The notes below the pieces were generated by a model, which saw only the letters and a program-made list of their open reading frames with translations, was not told where the DNA came from and ran no database searches. This document shows, one piece after another, positions 7,020 to 16,400 of a DNA stretch of 23,422 nucleotides (positions are counted from its first letter, which is position 1; each line of letters starts with the position of its first letter). Source of the stretch: an uncultured Bacillota bacterium (lineage in GTDB: Bacteria; Bacillota_I; Bacilli_A; Izemoplasmatales; UBA1188). The stretch covers positions 1-23,422 of the forward strand of contig CALCVH010000026.1 of NCBI GenBank assembly GCA_937907585.1. Direction: 5' to 3'. A program made the translations under genes and the position numbers.

Positions 7020-9857
7020 TTACTTATATTCGTGAATTATTAATCTTTCGATTCCAAATGGCACTAAATTATATTCATTATCGTATTCAGGAGAAACTCC
7101 ATCTTTCCAAGTACGATACTGATTAAACTTGTCCACAACAACCCAATCACCTTCTTTAAAATTTAAAGAGTGATGTGGACCTAATAAATTTCTTAAGCTT
7201 GATTTAGCTACTATCACTATATTATTATCTCCTATTGATAACAAATCTGTTATATCTATTTTTTTATCTAATACAAGATTCTTACTTTTATTATTAACAC
7301 TAATATTCAACACTAAAAATCTACCGATAGGTTCTAATTCTACTTTGCTTCTACCATCATAATTATAATTTGTATTTAGCGTGATGTTACCATAAAAGAA
7401 TGGATAACCTTCTAGTTGAATATTATATCCTTTTTTAGGTAATTCTTCCATTTTTGAAATGCTTCCATCTTTATTAACTATGAATTTGCCTTTTAGATAT
7501 ACATTTTCAATATAAGTATCATAATATAAACAATTTCTAAGTGATTCTGTAGCTAATGGATCAAAAAACGCAAAGCGCACTTCTTCTCTTTGGTAATAAT
7601 TTAAACTATAAACATATTCATTTATTCCAATTTTTATTAAATCTGTAATATCTGATTCAACAAAATTAATATCAAAATCTGATTGTTTAAATACAATTTC
7701 TTTCCCATTAAATTTAGTTGATAGATAATTATATTTTTCAATCATCAATTTCAATGGAATTAAATCTTTGATTATAAATTTATGCTTTATAAATATCTTT
7801 CCTTTATATCCATTATATAGGAGATTCTCAAATATTTGAGGTAGAGGCATTTCTTTATAATTTATACCATCAAAGCTTAAACCCGCTTTATCAGAAATAA
7901 GATAGTTATCAGTTATGCCTGTAAGTTTAAATGGTGATTCTATAACATTTAAATTAGTATATTTATTTTCTATTTTTTCTTCGGTCTTAATTAGAATTAA
8001 TCCTTCTTTAGGGCCTAATAACATATCCTCATTAAATGACGATAAAGAGAGAGTATCAATATCAAGAATTGAGTATATTTCTTCTTTTGTATCAATTCTA
8101 CATTCCATTTCATCATATAAAGACTGATTCTTAATAAATATAAACTTTCCTAATTCTCCTTCTCTAACTGTTAAGATTCCATCTCCCTTTTTAACAGAAA
8201 AATCAAACATTCTTAAGGACTTAAGATCTTCAAAAGATATATTAGATTTTATATCTACATCACATAACACTCCATCAATATATTGAGGATTTGATTCTAC
8301 ATATATTTTTCCTTTATACTCATTGATTAGATCTAAAGTGCTTCTAGAAATAGTCGACATCTTAGGAACAACTAGTATTTTATAATCACATTTGCCAACA
8401 CTTAATATATCATTTTTTACTTTCCCATATTTTTTAAGGATTGTTTCATCCGCTAGGTGATATGTGATACCATTTCTATTTAGCAGTTCTAAAAATCTAG
8501 AAAAACTGTCTTCTAATTCCTTGACGCTTTTATAATCTTCATCTCTAATATAATCTAAATAGACAGATTTCATTGGATGAATTATTAAACAATCTACTAA
8601 TTCTTTAGTATTTTGAATTAGATGTCCTAATCTATTAAAATGACTATTAAATTCTTTTGATTCTTCCCACCAGTTGTTTTGTTTATAGAAAATAGGTGGA
8701 CAATCATGTTTAGCTTGGCCAGACAATGAATAAGGCATTAGATGCTCACACATTAAATTAACTCCATTAAAATATTGGAGCTCTGCGATATGTTTTAATT
8801 CATATGGGGTTACATCATATCCGCTGCATCCAAAGGTTTCTGTTAAAACTTGTTTTTTGCCAAGTTGTGATGAAACACTTCCTACCTGTTTTGATGACAG
8901 AAAATATTCTCCTTTTCTCGTTAAACTATCAATTCCAGGAATGTGTTCATATTCATATGAAGTCATCACACCAGCGCCGCCCCACATTTGACTATATAGA
9001 TGTGGTTCTTCTACAGAGTGTCCCGTCAACAAACAATTATGTTTATTGCACCAATCATATAACTTTTTATAATAGTTATTTACATACATTTCATTTAGAG
9101 TTGAATAATAACGAACTCTAAATTGATAACCTCTTTTATCATGTTTAAATAGATAAATAAGTCCATCTAAAACATCTTGATTATATTTCTTATCAAATTC
9201 TTCTTTAACTTTAATTGGATATGGTGTAGCCCATCTATAATATTGAGGTTCATCAGTAAAGAATCCCACTAGTTCTTTACCAAAGCTATCTTTAAAGCGT
9301 TTATAGTATCTATTATGTGTTCCTTCAATAAAAGCATCTACAACCTCAGGATTTAATATATCAGTATTCGCAGGACTCACTCTTAAATAAACAGTATGAT
9401 ATTCCTTTAATCCTGGTTCATTCTTATAGATGCGTTTATATCCATCTAATGTATTTTTATAAACAACAAATGCATTATTATCAAAAAAATCATTAAGAGA
9501 GTATTCTAAAAAACGGGCTCTATAGGCTTCGTTTTTTAAAAGTTTTCCACCAATAAAACCGCTTGGCCATCCGTTTTCATCATATATCCAAGCGTGCATA
9601 TTTTCTTTTTTAGCTTTTTTTAGACACGCTTCCACGCAAGAGAACCACTTTCTTCCCAAATAAGGTGTTCTTAACCCTGTTCTTGCATGTATAATAAAAC
9701 CGCCAATTCCGGTTTTTTTCATTTCATCAATCTGTTTTACAAGAGCGTCTTCATCTAAAATGTTATTCCAACTCCAAAATGGAATAGATTTTGAATCGCT
9801 TAAATCACTGTCGAACGCATCTTTTAATTTGTTGATGATCAACTCACTACTTTTCAT
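7020..9857 (-). CDS. GH106-like glycoside hydrolase
   Basis: A large cytoplasmic protein resembling GH106 alpha-L-rhamnosidases and related unclassified enzymes. Numbered from the upstream TTG at 9869, it shows PFWSWN (30-35), GGFIIHARTGL (56-66), YDENGWPSGFIGG (96-108), GFFTDEP (202-208), TGHSVEEP (282-289) and LTETFGCSGYD (341-351). These give several candidate catalytic Glu/Asp residues on a TIM barrel. The last 250 residues contain a beta-sandwich of the GH2-like sugar-binding type. No signal peptide. Start: the frame also allows TTG at 9869, with GGGAAG upstream, but ATG at 9857 is preferred. Either start overlaps the SGNH gene stop (11 or 23 nt), implying translational coupling. Substrate specificity is inferred from family resemblance only. 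Confidence 0.72.
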   Translation of the reverse strand: MKSSELIINKLKDAFDSDLSDSKSIPFWSWNNILDEDALVKQIDEMKKTGIGGFIIHARTGLRTPYLGRKWFSCVEACLKKAKKENMHAWIYDENGWPSGFIGGKLLKNEAYRARFLEYSLNDFFDNNAFVVYKNTLDGYKRIYKNEPGLKEYHTVYLRVSPANTDILNPEVVDAFIEGTHNRYYKRFKDSFGKELVGFFTDEPQYYRWATPYPIKVKEEFDKKYNQDVLDGLIYLFKHDKRGYQFRVRYYSTLNEMYVNNYYKKLYDWCNKHNCLLTGHSVEEPHLYSQMWGGAGVMTSYEYEHIPGIDSLTRKGEYFLSSKQVGSVSSQLGKKQVLTETFGCSGYDVTPYELKHIAELQYFNGVNLMCEHLMPYSLSGQAKHDCPPIFYKQNNWWEESKEFNSHFNRLGHLIQNTKELVDCLIIHPMKSVYLDYIRDEDYKSVKELEDSFSRFLELLNRNGITYHLADETILKKYGKVKNDILSVGKCDYKILVVPKMSTISRSTLDLINEYKGKIYVESNPQYIDGVLCDVDIKSNISFEDLKSLRMFDFSVKKGDGILTVREGELGKFIFIKNQSLYDEMECRIDTKEEIYSILDIDTLSLSSFNEDMLLGPKEGLILIKTEEKIENKYTNLNVIESPFKLTGITDNYLISDKAGLSFDGINYKEMPLPQIFENLLYNGYKGKIFIKHKFIIKDLIPLKLMIEKYNYLSTKFNGKEIVFKQSDFDINFVESDITDLIKIGINEYVYSLNYYQREEVRFAFFDPLATESLRNCLYYDTYIENVYLKGKFIVNKDGSISKMEELPKKGYNIQLEGYPFFYGNITLNTNYNYDGRSKVELEPIGRFLVLNISVNNKSKNLVLDKKIDITDLLSIGDNNIVIVAKSSLRNLLGPHHSLNFKEGDWVVVDKFNQYRTWKDGVSPEYDNEYNLVPFGIERLIIHEYK

Positions 9858-10941
9858 ATATTCTTTCAAATTTACTTCCCAAAATAGTTTTTAAAATAAC
9901 TTGAGCATATATCCTGCACAAAAAATCATTTGGATGATTAATATTATTTGCGGTCATATCTCTATATCTTTTGATTGTTAATAAGTCTTTATGAATGGTA
10001 TACATATCGGCTCTTGCGATATGTTCATCCTCTTTTTCTAGTTTGATATGTACATCCTTTGTTAGAAGTTGATTTCTAAGCCAAGTGCTGTCAGGATTTG
10101 GAAGCATTGTACTGACTAAAACGATTTCGATATTTGGATTTTGTTCTTTTAAATAATTAATCATTTCCCTATACATTTTTTCATATTCATCTATAGTGGT
10201 ATCCAAATCGTTCATCCCAAATCCTAAAATTAATAAATCAGGTCTAGTAGGAAGAACTCTTTCTTTAAACGCATTAAACGCACTATATGTATCCCATCCG
10301 CCTTGAGAAACATTAGATAATTCAATATCCGCATCAAAATTTTCTATTAGAAATTCCTTAATCATTTCTGGAAAAGAAGGCATAAATGGAGGTACATTCC
10401 CGCCCATAGGTGTACCGCTAGAATTACATCCTGTCATTATACTATCACCATAAAAAGTGATGTATATTTTTTCTTTATTCTTTAGTTTTCTAGTAAATGT
10501 AGGTAATTTATTTTCTTTTCCTAAAGGAATGTTCTTTGTCCATTTAGATTTTGTTGTATAACTAATACTTATTTGATTTTTTGTGAATGTATCACATTCT
10601 CCATATAATAAATATCTTTGATCGTTAAAAGAATATTTTTTCCTTATTTCATCATTTATAGCAATACTAAATATTCCTGGATCAGTAACATAATAATCTT
10701 CGATTTTGTAATATGGCATATTTCCAGTTTTAACTCTTTTTATTTTTCCATTTTCAATAATATAATCCTTATTATTTAAAAAGTCTTTATCTAAAAAGTA
10801 ATTCTTAACACTTATTATTTTATCTGGATAATATAGTAGATTTGCTTCATCGTCTTCATCAAGAAACATGAATGTTTCGTTAGTTATTAAGTTAGTGTTC
10901 CAAATAGGTCTTAAATATTCTTTCAAATCATAACCTTTCAT
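9847..10941 (-). CDS. SGNH/GDSL-family hydrolase (probable carbohydrate esterase)
   Basis: A 364-residue cytoplasmic protein. The N-terminal half (about 1-155) looks like a beta-rich accessory domain. The SGNH domain follows, with all four blocks: YGDSI (nucleophile S167), SQGGWD (G214), GFGMND (N244) and NNINHPND (H336). The Asp of the usual DxxH pair is Asn here, as the NxxH form NINH. Related enzymes remove acetyl or other acyl groups from sugars. Sitting between surface proteins and two cytoplasmic glycosidases, it probably deacylates imported oligosaccharides. The ATG has TAGG at suitable spacing. It overlaps the GH106-like gene and follows the MBL gene by 24 nt. Confidence 0.85.
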   Translation of the reverse strand: MKGYDLKEYLRPIWNTNLITNETFMFLDEDDEANLLYYPDKIISVKNYFLDKDFLNNKDYIIENGKIKRVKTGNMPYYKIEDYYVTDPGIFSIAINDEIRKKYSFNDQRYLLYGECDTFTKNQISISYTTKSKWTKNIPLGKENKLPTFTRKLKNKEKIYITFYGDSIMTGCNSSGTPMGGNVPPFMPSFPEMIKEFLIENFDADIELSNVSQGGWDTYSAFNAFKERVLPTRPDLLILGFGMNDLDTTIDEYEKMYREMINYLKEQNPNIEIVLVSTMLPNPDSTWLRNQLLTKDVHIKLEKEDEHIARADMYTIHKDLLTIKRYRDMTANNINHPNDFLCRIYAQVILKTILGSKFERIYEK

Positions 10942-10965
10942 AAATATACCTACATTTATAATTAA

Positions 10966-12267
10966 TTATTCTAAAATAGCTCTACCATTTGCGGAAACAT
11001 AAATATCAATAACGCCTCTTTCTCTTATTAAATCTCTTGTGTGAAGAGTTGTTAATGTGGCTGTGTTAAATCCTTTTCCGCCATCGTTATCATAAATCCA
11101 TCTAGCTGCAGGATATAACGCAACTTTAATCTCTTTTATAGTAGAATAGAATTTATCCGTAACTCCATTTTGACCGTGATGCGCCATTTGAATGATAGTG
11201 CAGCTTTCAACTTCCTTTTTAATCCATTCATCTTCTAAGTAATAATCGCCTCTATCTCCCATATCTCCAGTAAATAAAATAGACTCATTAGGAGTAGAAA
11301 TTTTATACATTATACCTGAATTATTACCATAGTTATTGTTCTTTTGATCTTTCCATGCATCATTCAGAACAATTATTTTAACTCCTTCTTCAACTTCTAC
11401 TATATCGCCTTTATGAGGAGTAACTACGTTTCCTATCTTCTCAGGATATTCATTTATTGTTTCAGTTAATGCATCTGACAACCAACCATCAGCGTCCCCA
11501 CTTAACGACTTCACATCAGCTGATGATGGAAAGTCAAAGTATAGATTATCAATTTTAATATCGTAATTTTTTAAAATAGTATAGATTGCGGTAGAATGAT
11601 CTGAATGAAAATGAGTAAGAACCCAGTAGTCTACTTTGTTTGTGAAAGTTCTTATAAATTTAATTAATGAATCAACTTCAGCGTTACTTCCGCCATCTAC
11701 AACAATCACCTTTCCTTTAGGAGTTACTAGCACATATCCCATCATAAGGTTTTTAGCTTCCATTGAATATAGTTTAACTCCGCCTAATAATTTTTCTTTT
11801 TCAGGTGCCTTTAGAATAGATATATCTGATACTAATATAGTTTTATTCTTTCCATTAAATAAATCTAATTTAACGTATTTATCAGTTCCATCAGAATATA
11901 CTTTACTTATAAATCTAACGCGATTCCATACTCCGCCTTTAAAGCCATAATCTATTAAATCACCTTCAGCTTTATAAAGCTTAAAATCGCCATCATATGT
12001 ATCGCCTTCCATCATCATTCTAAACTCAACAACAACATCGCTAAATGTTTCATATTCAGGAGTTAAGAAAAATATATTCGCATTTTTATTTGAAACATTA
12101 ATCTTATATCCTTCCTTTGAAGAATAACCTTGATTAGTTTCCTCAATTGTAGCGTTTTTTACTTTTATATTCATACTATTTTCTGCCTTTACATTAAGAG
12201 TTCCGCACACTATAAAACTTAAACTAAAACAAATAATTATAGTTAATACTTTTTTAATTATATTCAT
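10966..12267 (-). CDS. Secreted metallo-beta-lactamase-fold hydrolase, ComEC-like
   Basis: A 433-residue exported protein. Residues 1-28 are a signal peptide (positive start, hydrophobic core, VKA-E site) with no lipobox. Residues 30-155 form a beta-rich domain I do not recognise. The MBL domain (about 160-433) shows VVDGG, THFHSDH (HxHxDH, 218-224), FTGDMG (D335) and MAHHGQNG (H363/H364). This pattern is typical of the ComEC-associated soluble MBL group rather than of antibiotic lactamases. The substrate is unknown; phosphodiesters or ester-linked substituents are possible. Its ATG overlaps the previous stop (TAATG) with AAAGGAG inside the upstream gene, so the two are translationally coupled. 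Confidence 0.85.
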   Translation of the reverse strand: MNIIKKVLTIIICFSLSFIVCGTLNVKAENSMNIKVKNATIEETNQGYSSKEGYKINVSNKNANIFFLTPEYETFSDVVVEFRMMMEGDTYDGDFKLYKAEGDLIDYGFKGGVWNRVRFISKVYSDGTDKYVKLDLFNGKNKTILVSDISILKAPEKEKLLGGVKLYSMEAKNLMMGYVLVTPKGKVIVVDGGSNAEVDSLIKFIRTFTNKVDYWVLTHFHSDHSTAIYTILKNYDIKIDNLYFDFPSSADVKSLSGDADGWLSDALTETINEYPEKIGNVVTPHKGDIVEVEEGVKIIVLNDAWKDQKNNNYGNNSGIMYKISTPNESILFTGDMGDRGDYYLEDEWIKKEVESCTIIQMAHHGQNGVTDKFYSTIKEIKVALYPAARWIYDNDGGKGFNTATLTTLHTRDLIRERGVIDIYVSANGRAILE

Positions 12268-13343
12268 TATTCATTTCTCCTTTTTATAGCGATTATAGGC
12301 ATTATTAATAAACTAAATAAGCTTAAGATAGTTCCTGAAATAGCATTCTTACAACCTTTACTATTTTTAGAGTCATCACTATTTATAACACTAGTGGTTC
12401 CAGTACCTTCATCTTTAGTAACTGTTTCATTTCCTTTTGGATCATCTTCAGGCTCTTTTTCTTCTAATTTATATATTGGATAAATAACTGTGTTTTCTGT
12501 AATTGAGTTAGTATCCTCACTCCACTTATCAAAAACATATCCTTCTTTAAAAGGCGCTTCAGGAGCTTGAGCACTTCCATAAGAACATACTTTTTGTTCA
12601 GAAATTATATCACCGTTTTCAGCCATAAATCTTACGGTGAACAACAAGTCTTTATGTATAAATACGTTTCCTACTCCAGCAGATAATTTATCTCCTGTTA
12701 TAGGATTAACGTATAGAGTTTTCATATTTCCTTCTGTAATTTTTGCGCCATCATCAAAAGAGTTTGATACGTATTCTCTTCCCTTTAAATCAGTTATAGA
12801 AAGATTATCAATAATAACTGATGATGATTTTGCGTTATTCGATAAAGCAACGAATCCTAAATAGTTAGATTTTTCATATGTAGATTGTGCTTCAAAAATT
12901 AATGAATAATCATCACTTCCAATTTTTTTAGATGATAATTTAATTATTTTATCTTTTGCGCTAAATATAACCTGATAAGTGTATCCAGCTACAAAAGTAA
13001 AATCTGTATTTTTTATTTCTAAGGTTGATTTATATTCTTCGCCAAATAGTGCGTAATCCTTCATATTAGAAAGAATTCCAATACTACTTTTATCTCCACA
13101 AACTATTCCAAATTCACCAGCGTCATTAGATTTTAATAGATCAAATGTTAATATACCATTACCATCACCTATTTCAGTGTAGTATAATGTCATACCACTT
13201 CCACCTTCAATAGGTCCTGATGCGACAATATACGCACCAAAATTATCGTCATAACTAATAATCGCTTTTACCGATACTAAATTAAATAATGATAATATCA
13301 TAAAAGATACGATGATAGTAAATAAAGCTAATCTCTTTTTCAT
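12267..13343 (-). CDS. Surface protein with LamG-like and InlB B-type repeat domains and KGCK C-terminal tail
   Basis: A 358-residue exported protein. Signal peptide 1-27; a beta-rich LamG/concanavalin-like domain (about 30-190) ending in a DNLSITDLKGR strand; then one InlB B-type repeat (about 233-291: FTVRFMAENGDIISEQKV, GYVFDKWSED, YPIYK). A Ser/Thr/Asp/Glu-rich linker (292-329) leads to the tail KGCK-NAISG, a hydrophobic segment (about 336-353) and KRRNE. There is no LPXTG. The tail closely resembles that of the surface protein at 21412, so both are probably processed or anchored the same way. SD is GAGAGG. The upstream gap contains a strong hairpin without a U-run. Likely role: glycan binding at the cell surface. 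Confidence 0.72.
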   Translation of the reverse strand: MKKRLALFTIIVSFMILSLFNLVSVKAIISYDDNFGAYIVASGPIEGGSGMTLYYTEIGDGNGILTFDLLKSNDAGEFGIVCGDKSSIGILSNMKDYALFGEEYKSTLEIKNTDFTFVAGYTYQVIFSAKDKIIKLSSKKIGSDDYSLIFEAQSTYEKSNYLGFVALSNNAKSSSVIIDNLSITDLKGREYVSNSFDDGAKITEGNMKTLYVNPITGDKLSAGVGNVFIHKDLLFTVRFMAENGDIISEQKVCSYGSAQAPEAPFKEGYVFDKWSEDTNSITENTVIYPIYKLEEKEPEDDPKGNETVTKDEGTGTTSVINSDDSKNSKGCKNAISGTILSLFSLLIMPIIAIKRRNE

Positions 13344-13363
13344 AATAGCCTCTCTTTCATAGA

Positions 13364-13401
13364 CTATAATCCCACTTCCAAAATGGATAGTGGGATTATA
13401 G
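13364..13401 (-). other. Intercistronic hairpin without a U-run
   Basis: A perfect 13-bp inverted repeat, CTATAATCCCACT (13364-13376) and its complement (13389-13401), with a 12-nt loop that can add four more pairs (TCCA/TGGA). No U-run follows on the minus strand, so it does not look like a classical terminator. It separates the 1065-residue lipoprotein gene from the downstream genes and may act in mRNA processing or stability, or as a DNA operator. Confidence 0.7.
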
Positions 13402-13416
13402 CTTATTATTGATTAA

Positions 13417-16400
13417 TTATTCAGTAAGAAATTCTATATCTGTAATAAACGCACATGGAGTAGCGTTCTTCGCAACATCTGTTCCAGCAAAGTAAATAGA
13501 TAATTCCTTAGTGAAATCATGTTCTGCATCAGTTAAATCAATTGTGAAGAACCATTTATTTGTTTCATTGTCAAGAGTAAACTTTTGGCTGATAAATCCG
13601 TTGCAGTAGTTCCAGTCATTGCTTCCAGCTGTATTCTTAGCTAATATAGCTACAGTTGAGTTAATAAAGTTACCAGTGTTTGTATATCCTTCAATTCCAA
13701 GATTATTGATAACACCAATCTTAAGAGTCTTGTATCCAGCATCAACATAATGTTTCATTACATCTTGAGAGATTTTAGCATAGAATGCAGCGCCATCAGT
13801 TGATTTTGCTGTCCAACCTTTATCCTCATGATAAACTACTTCACAGTTAGTTTGAGCAACTAAAAGTTCTTCTTTAGTATATTCATATAATTCAGATACT
13901 TTTAATAATGTTGGGTAAACATTACATCTATTAGTTTGAACATATAAACCAGTTGTTGAGTATGCATCAATATCAACGGTCATTGTATATGTATATCCTT
14001 GTTTTTTGAAGTTCTTACCAGATTTATAATAGATATACTTTCCATCGCCTTCTTTATTTTCAATAGTATCTAAATAAGCGCCGATATAAATGTTCTTTGT
14101 ATCACTATAATCTGCAGGGATTTCTGCATACACAGTAACTTCAATAGAACTATATCCAATAGTTTTTAAATATGCGAGGACAGACGGAGTAATTCTAAAG
14201 ATACCTTTATTTCCTTCAGCAGTAATTGAATATACACCAGTTCTAGGCGATGTTACTACACCTGCTTTTAAATGTCCGTTATCGCCATCTTCTTTAGAAA
14301 CAGCAACAACCAATAGTTCTTTATAGTTCTTTCCACACGCAGTGCAGTTTCCATTTTCATCAAATGTATGTAAGCCTGTAGAAGTTACATCTTCTGTTTC
14401 TTCAGCTTGACATACAGAACAAACCTTCTTCCTTAAACCATCAGTGCCACATGTAACAGGAGTTACAGTAACCCATTCGCCATAAGTGTGTTCCCCTGTT
14501 GCAGGGATAGTTTCAGTTTCTTCTTTTTGGCAAGTTGAGCATACATGTTTTCTTGAACCTTCAGCGCTGCATGTAGCAGGAGTTACAGTAATCCAGTCAC
14601 CAAATGTATGTTCACCTGTTGCAGGGATGGCTTCAGTTTCTTCCTTTTGACATACGCTACAAACATGTTTCTTTAATCCATCTTCGCCACAAACTGCAGG
14701 AGTTACAACATCCCAATCACCGAATGTATGTTCACCAGTAGCAGGGATTACCTCAGTTTCCTCCTTTTGACATACGCTACAAACATGTTTCTTTAAACCA
14801 TCGGCTCCACAAGTTGCAGGAGTTTCTATAGTCCATTCACCATAAGTATGACTTCCAATAGCTGATATTACTTCTGTTTCTTCTTTTTGGCATACAGTAC
14901 AAACTCTCTTTTTAAGTCCATCAGTTTCACATGATTCAGGAGTCTCAACTGTCCATTCACCAAATGAATGTTCACCTGTCGCTTTAATAACTTCTGTTTC
15001 TTCTAAACCACAGTCTGAACATTTTCTCTTCATCAAGCCATCAGCGCCACAAGTAGCAGGTGTTTCAGTAGTCCAGTCACCCCAAACGTGAGGTTTACTA
15101 AATTCAACATCAGTAACATATGCATATGGAGTAGCGTTCTTCGCAACATCTGTTCCAACGAAATATATTTCTAGTTCTTTAGTGAAATCATAAGCTTCAT
15201 TAGTCATATCAACAGTAAAGAACCATTTATCTGTTTCAGTATCATGAGTGAATTTTTGACTGATAAATCCGTTGCAGTAGTTCCAATCATTTCCACCTTC
15301 TGCTTTTTCTGGTAGGATACAAATTGTTGAATTAACAAAGTTACCAGGGTTAGAATATCCTTCAACATGTAAATTGTTGATAACGCCTATTCTAATTTCT
15401 CTATATCCTTCGTTATAGAAATAGCTCATTACTTCTTTAGATATCTTAGCGTAGTATGCGCCTTCTGTAGCAGGTTTTAATACCCAACCTTTTCCTTCAA
15501 CATAATCAACTACACAGTTGTTTGAATTAGATAAAAGTGTTTCTTTTGCAGTATAGTCAATAAATTCTTCAACTAAAATACTAAGTGGGTATGCATCACA
15601 ATGGTTAGAACGTAAATAGATATCTTTTCCAGCATAAGTATTTAAATCTAATTCTATTGTTTCTTTTTTACCATCATCCCAGAATTGTTTCCAGTCCTTA
15701 TAAAGAATTGCTGTTTCTTCATTATAGATAGGTTTATCTTGAGCTACAAGAATCATCTTACATTTATCAGCAGAATCAGCAAGACCAGGAGCTATATTTT
15801 CTAGTGTTACATGTAGAGAGCTATAACCCATTTCTTTTAATGCAGATAGAATGTTTCCTGGAATCATAAAATCAAATACATCCGCATCAGTAGATGCTAC
15901 ATTATAAATTCCAGTATTGACGCTTGAAGTAACACTATATCCTTCAGGAACGCTGATAAATAATTCTTTGACGTTCTTTTTACACATTGTGCATGTTTCA
16001 TTTTCATCAAAATTATGATCAACAACCACTTCTTTTACATCTTCAGCAGCACATACTTCACAAGTTCTCTTTTTAGAACCTGCTTCAGTACAAGTTGCAT
16101 CAGTAACAGTAACCCATTCGCCCCATTTATGAGATGTTGAAGCTTTTTCGACGTGATCACAATCTAAACAAGTTCTATTATGACAAGTAAATTCATCAGC
16201 ATATCTATGTCCTTTAGCAGGTATAGTTTCATCTACTTCATCTTCACATACAGAACATGTTTTTCTTTGAAGTCCTTCCTCTTCGCAAGTTGCTTCACGA
16301 ATTACTACGAAATCACCATAAGTATGGTTTCCAGTAGCAGGAATTACTTCAGTTTCTTCTTCGCCACATTCACATGTACGTTTTTTAAGTCCTTCAGTAC

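Noticed and set aside
14371..15090. Regular repeats as a CRISPR array
   Set aside because: The 120-nt units are coding throughout, in frame, without separate spacers, and belong to a lipoprotein.
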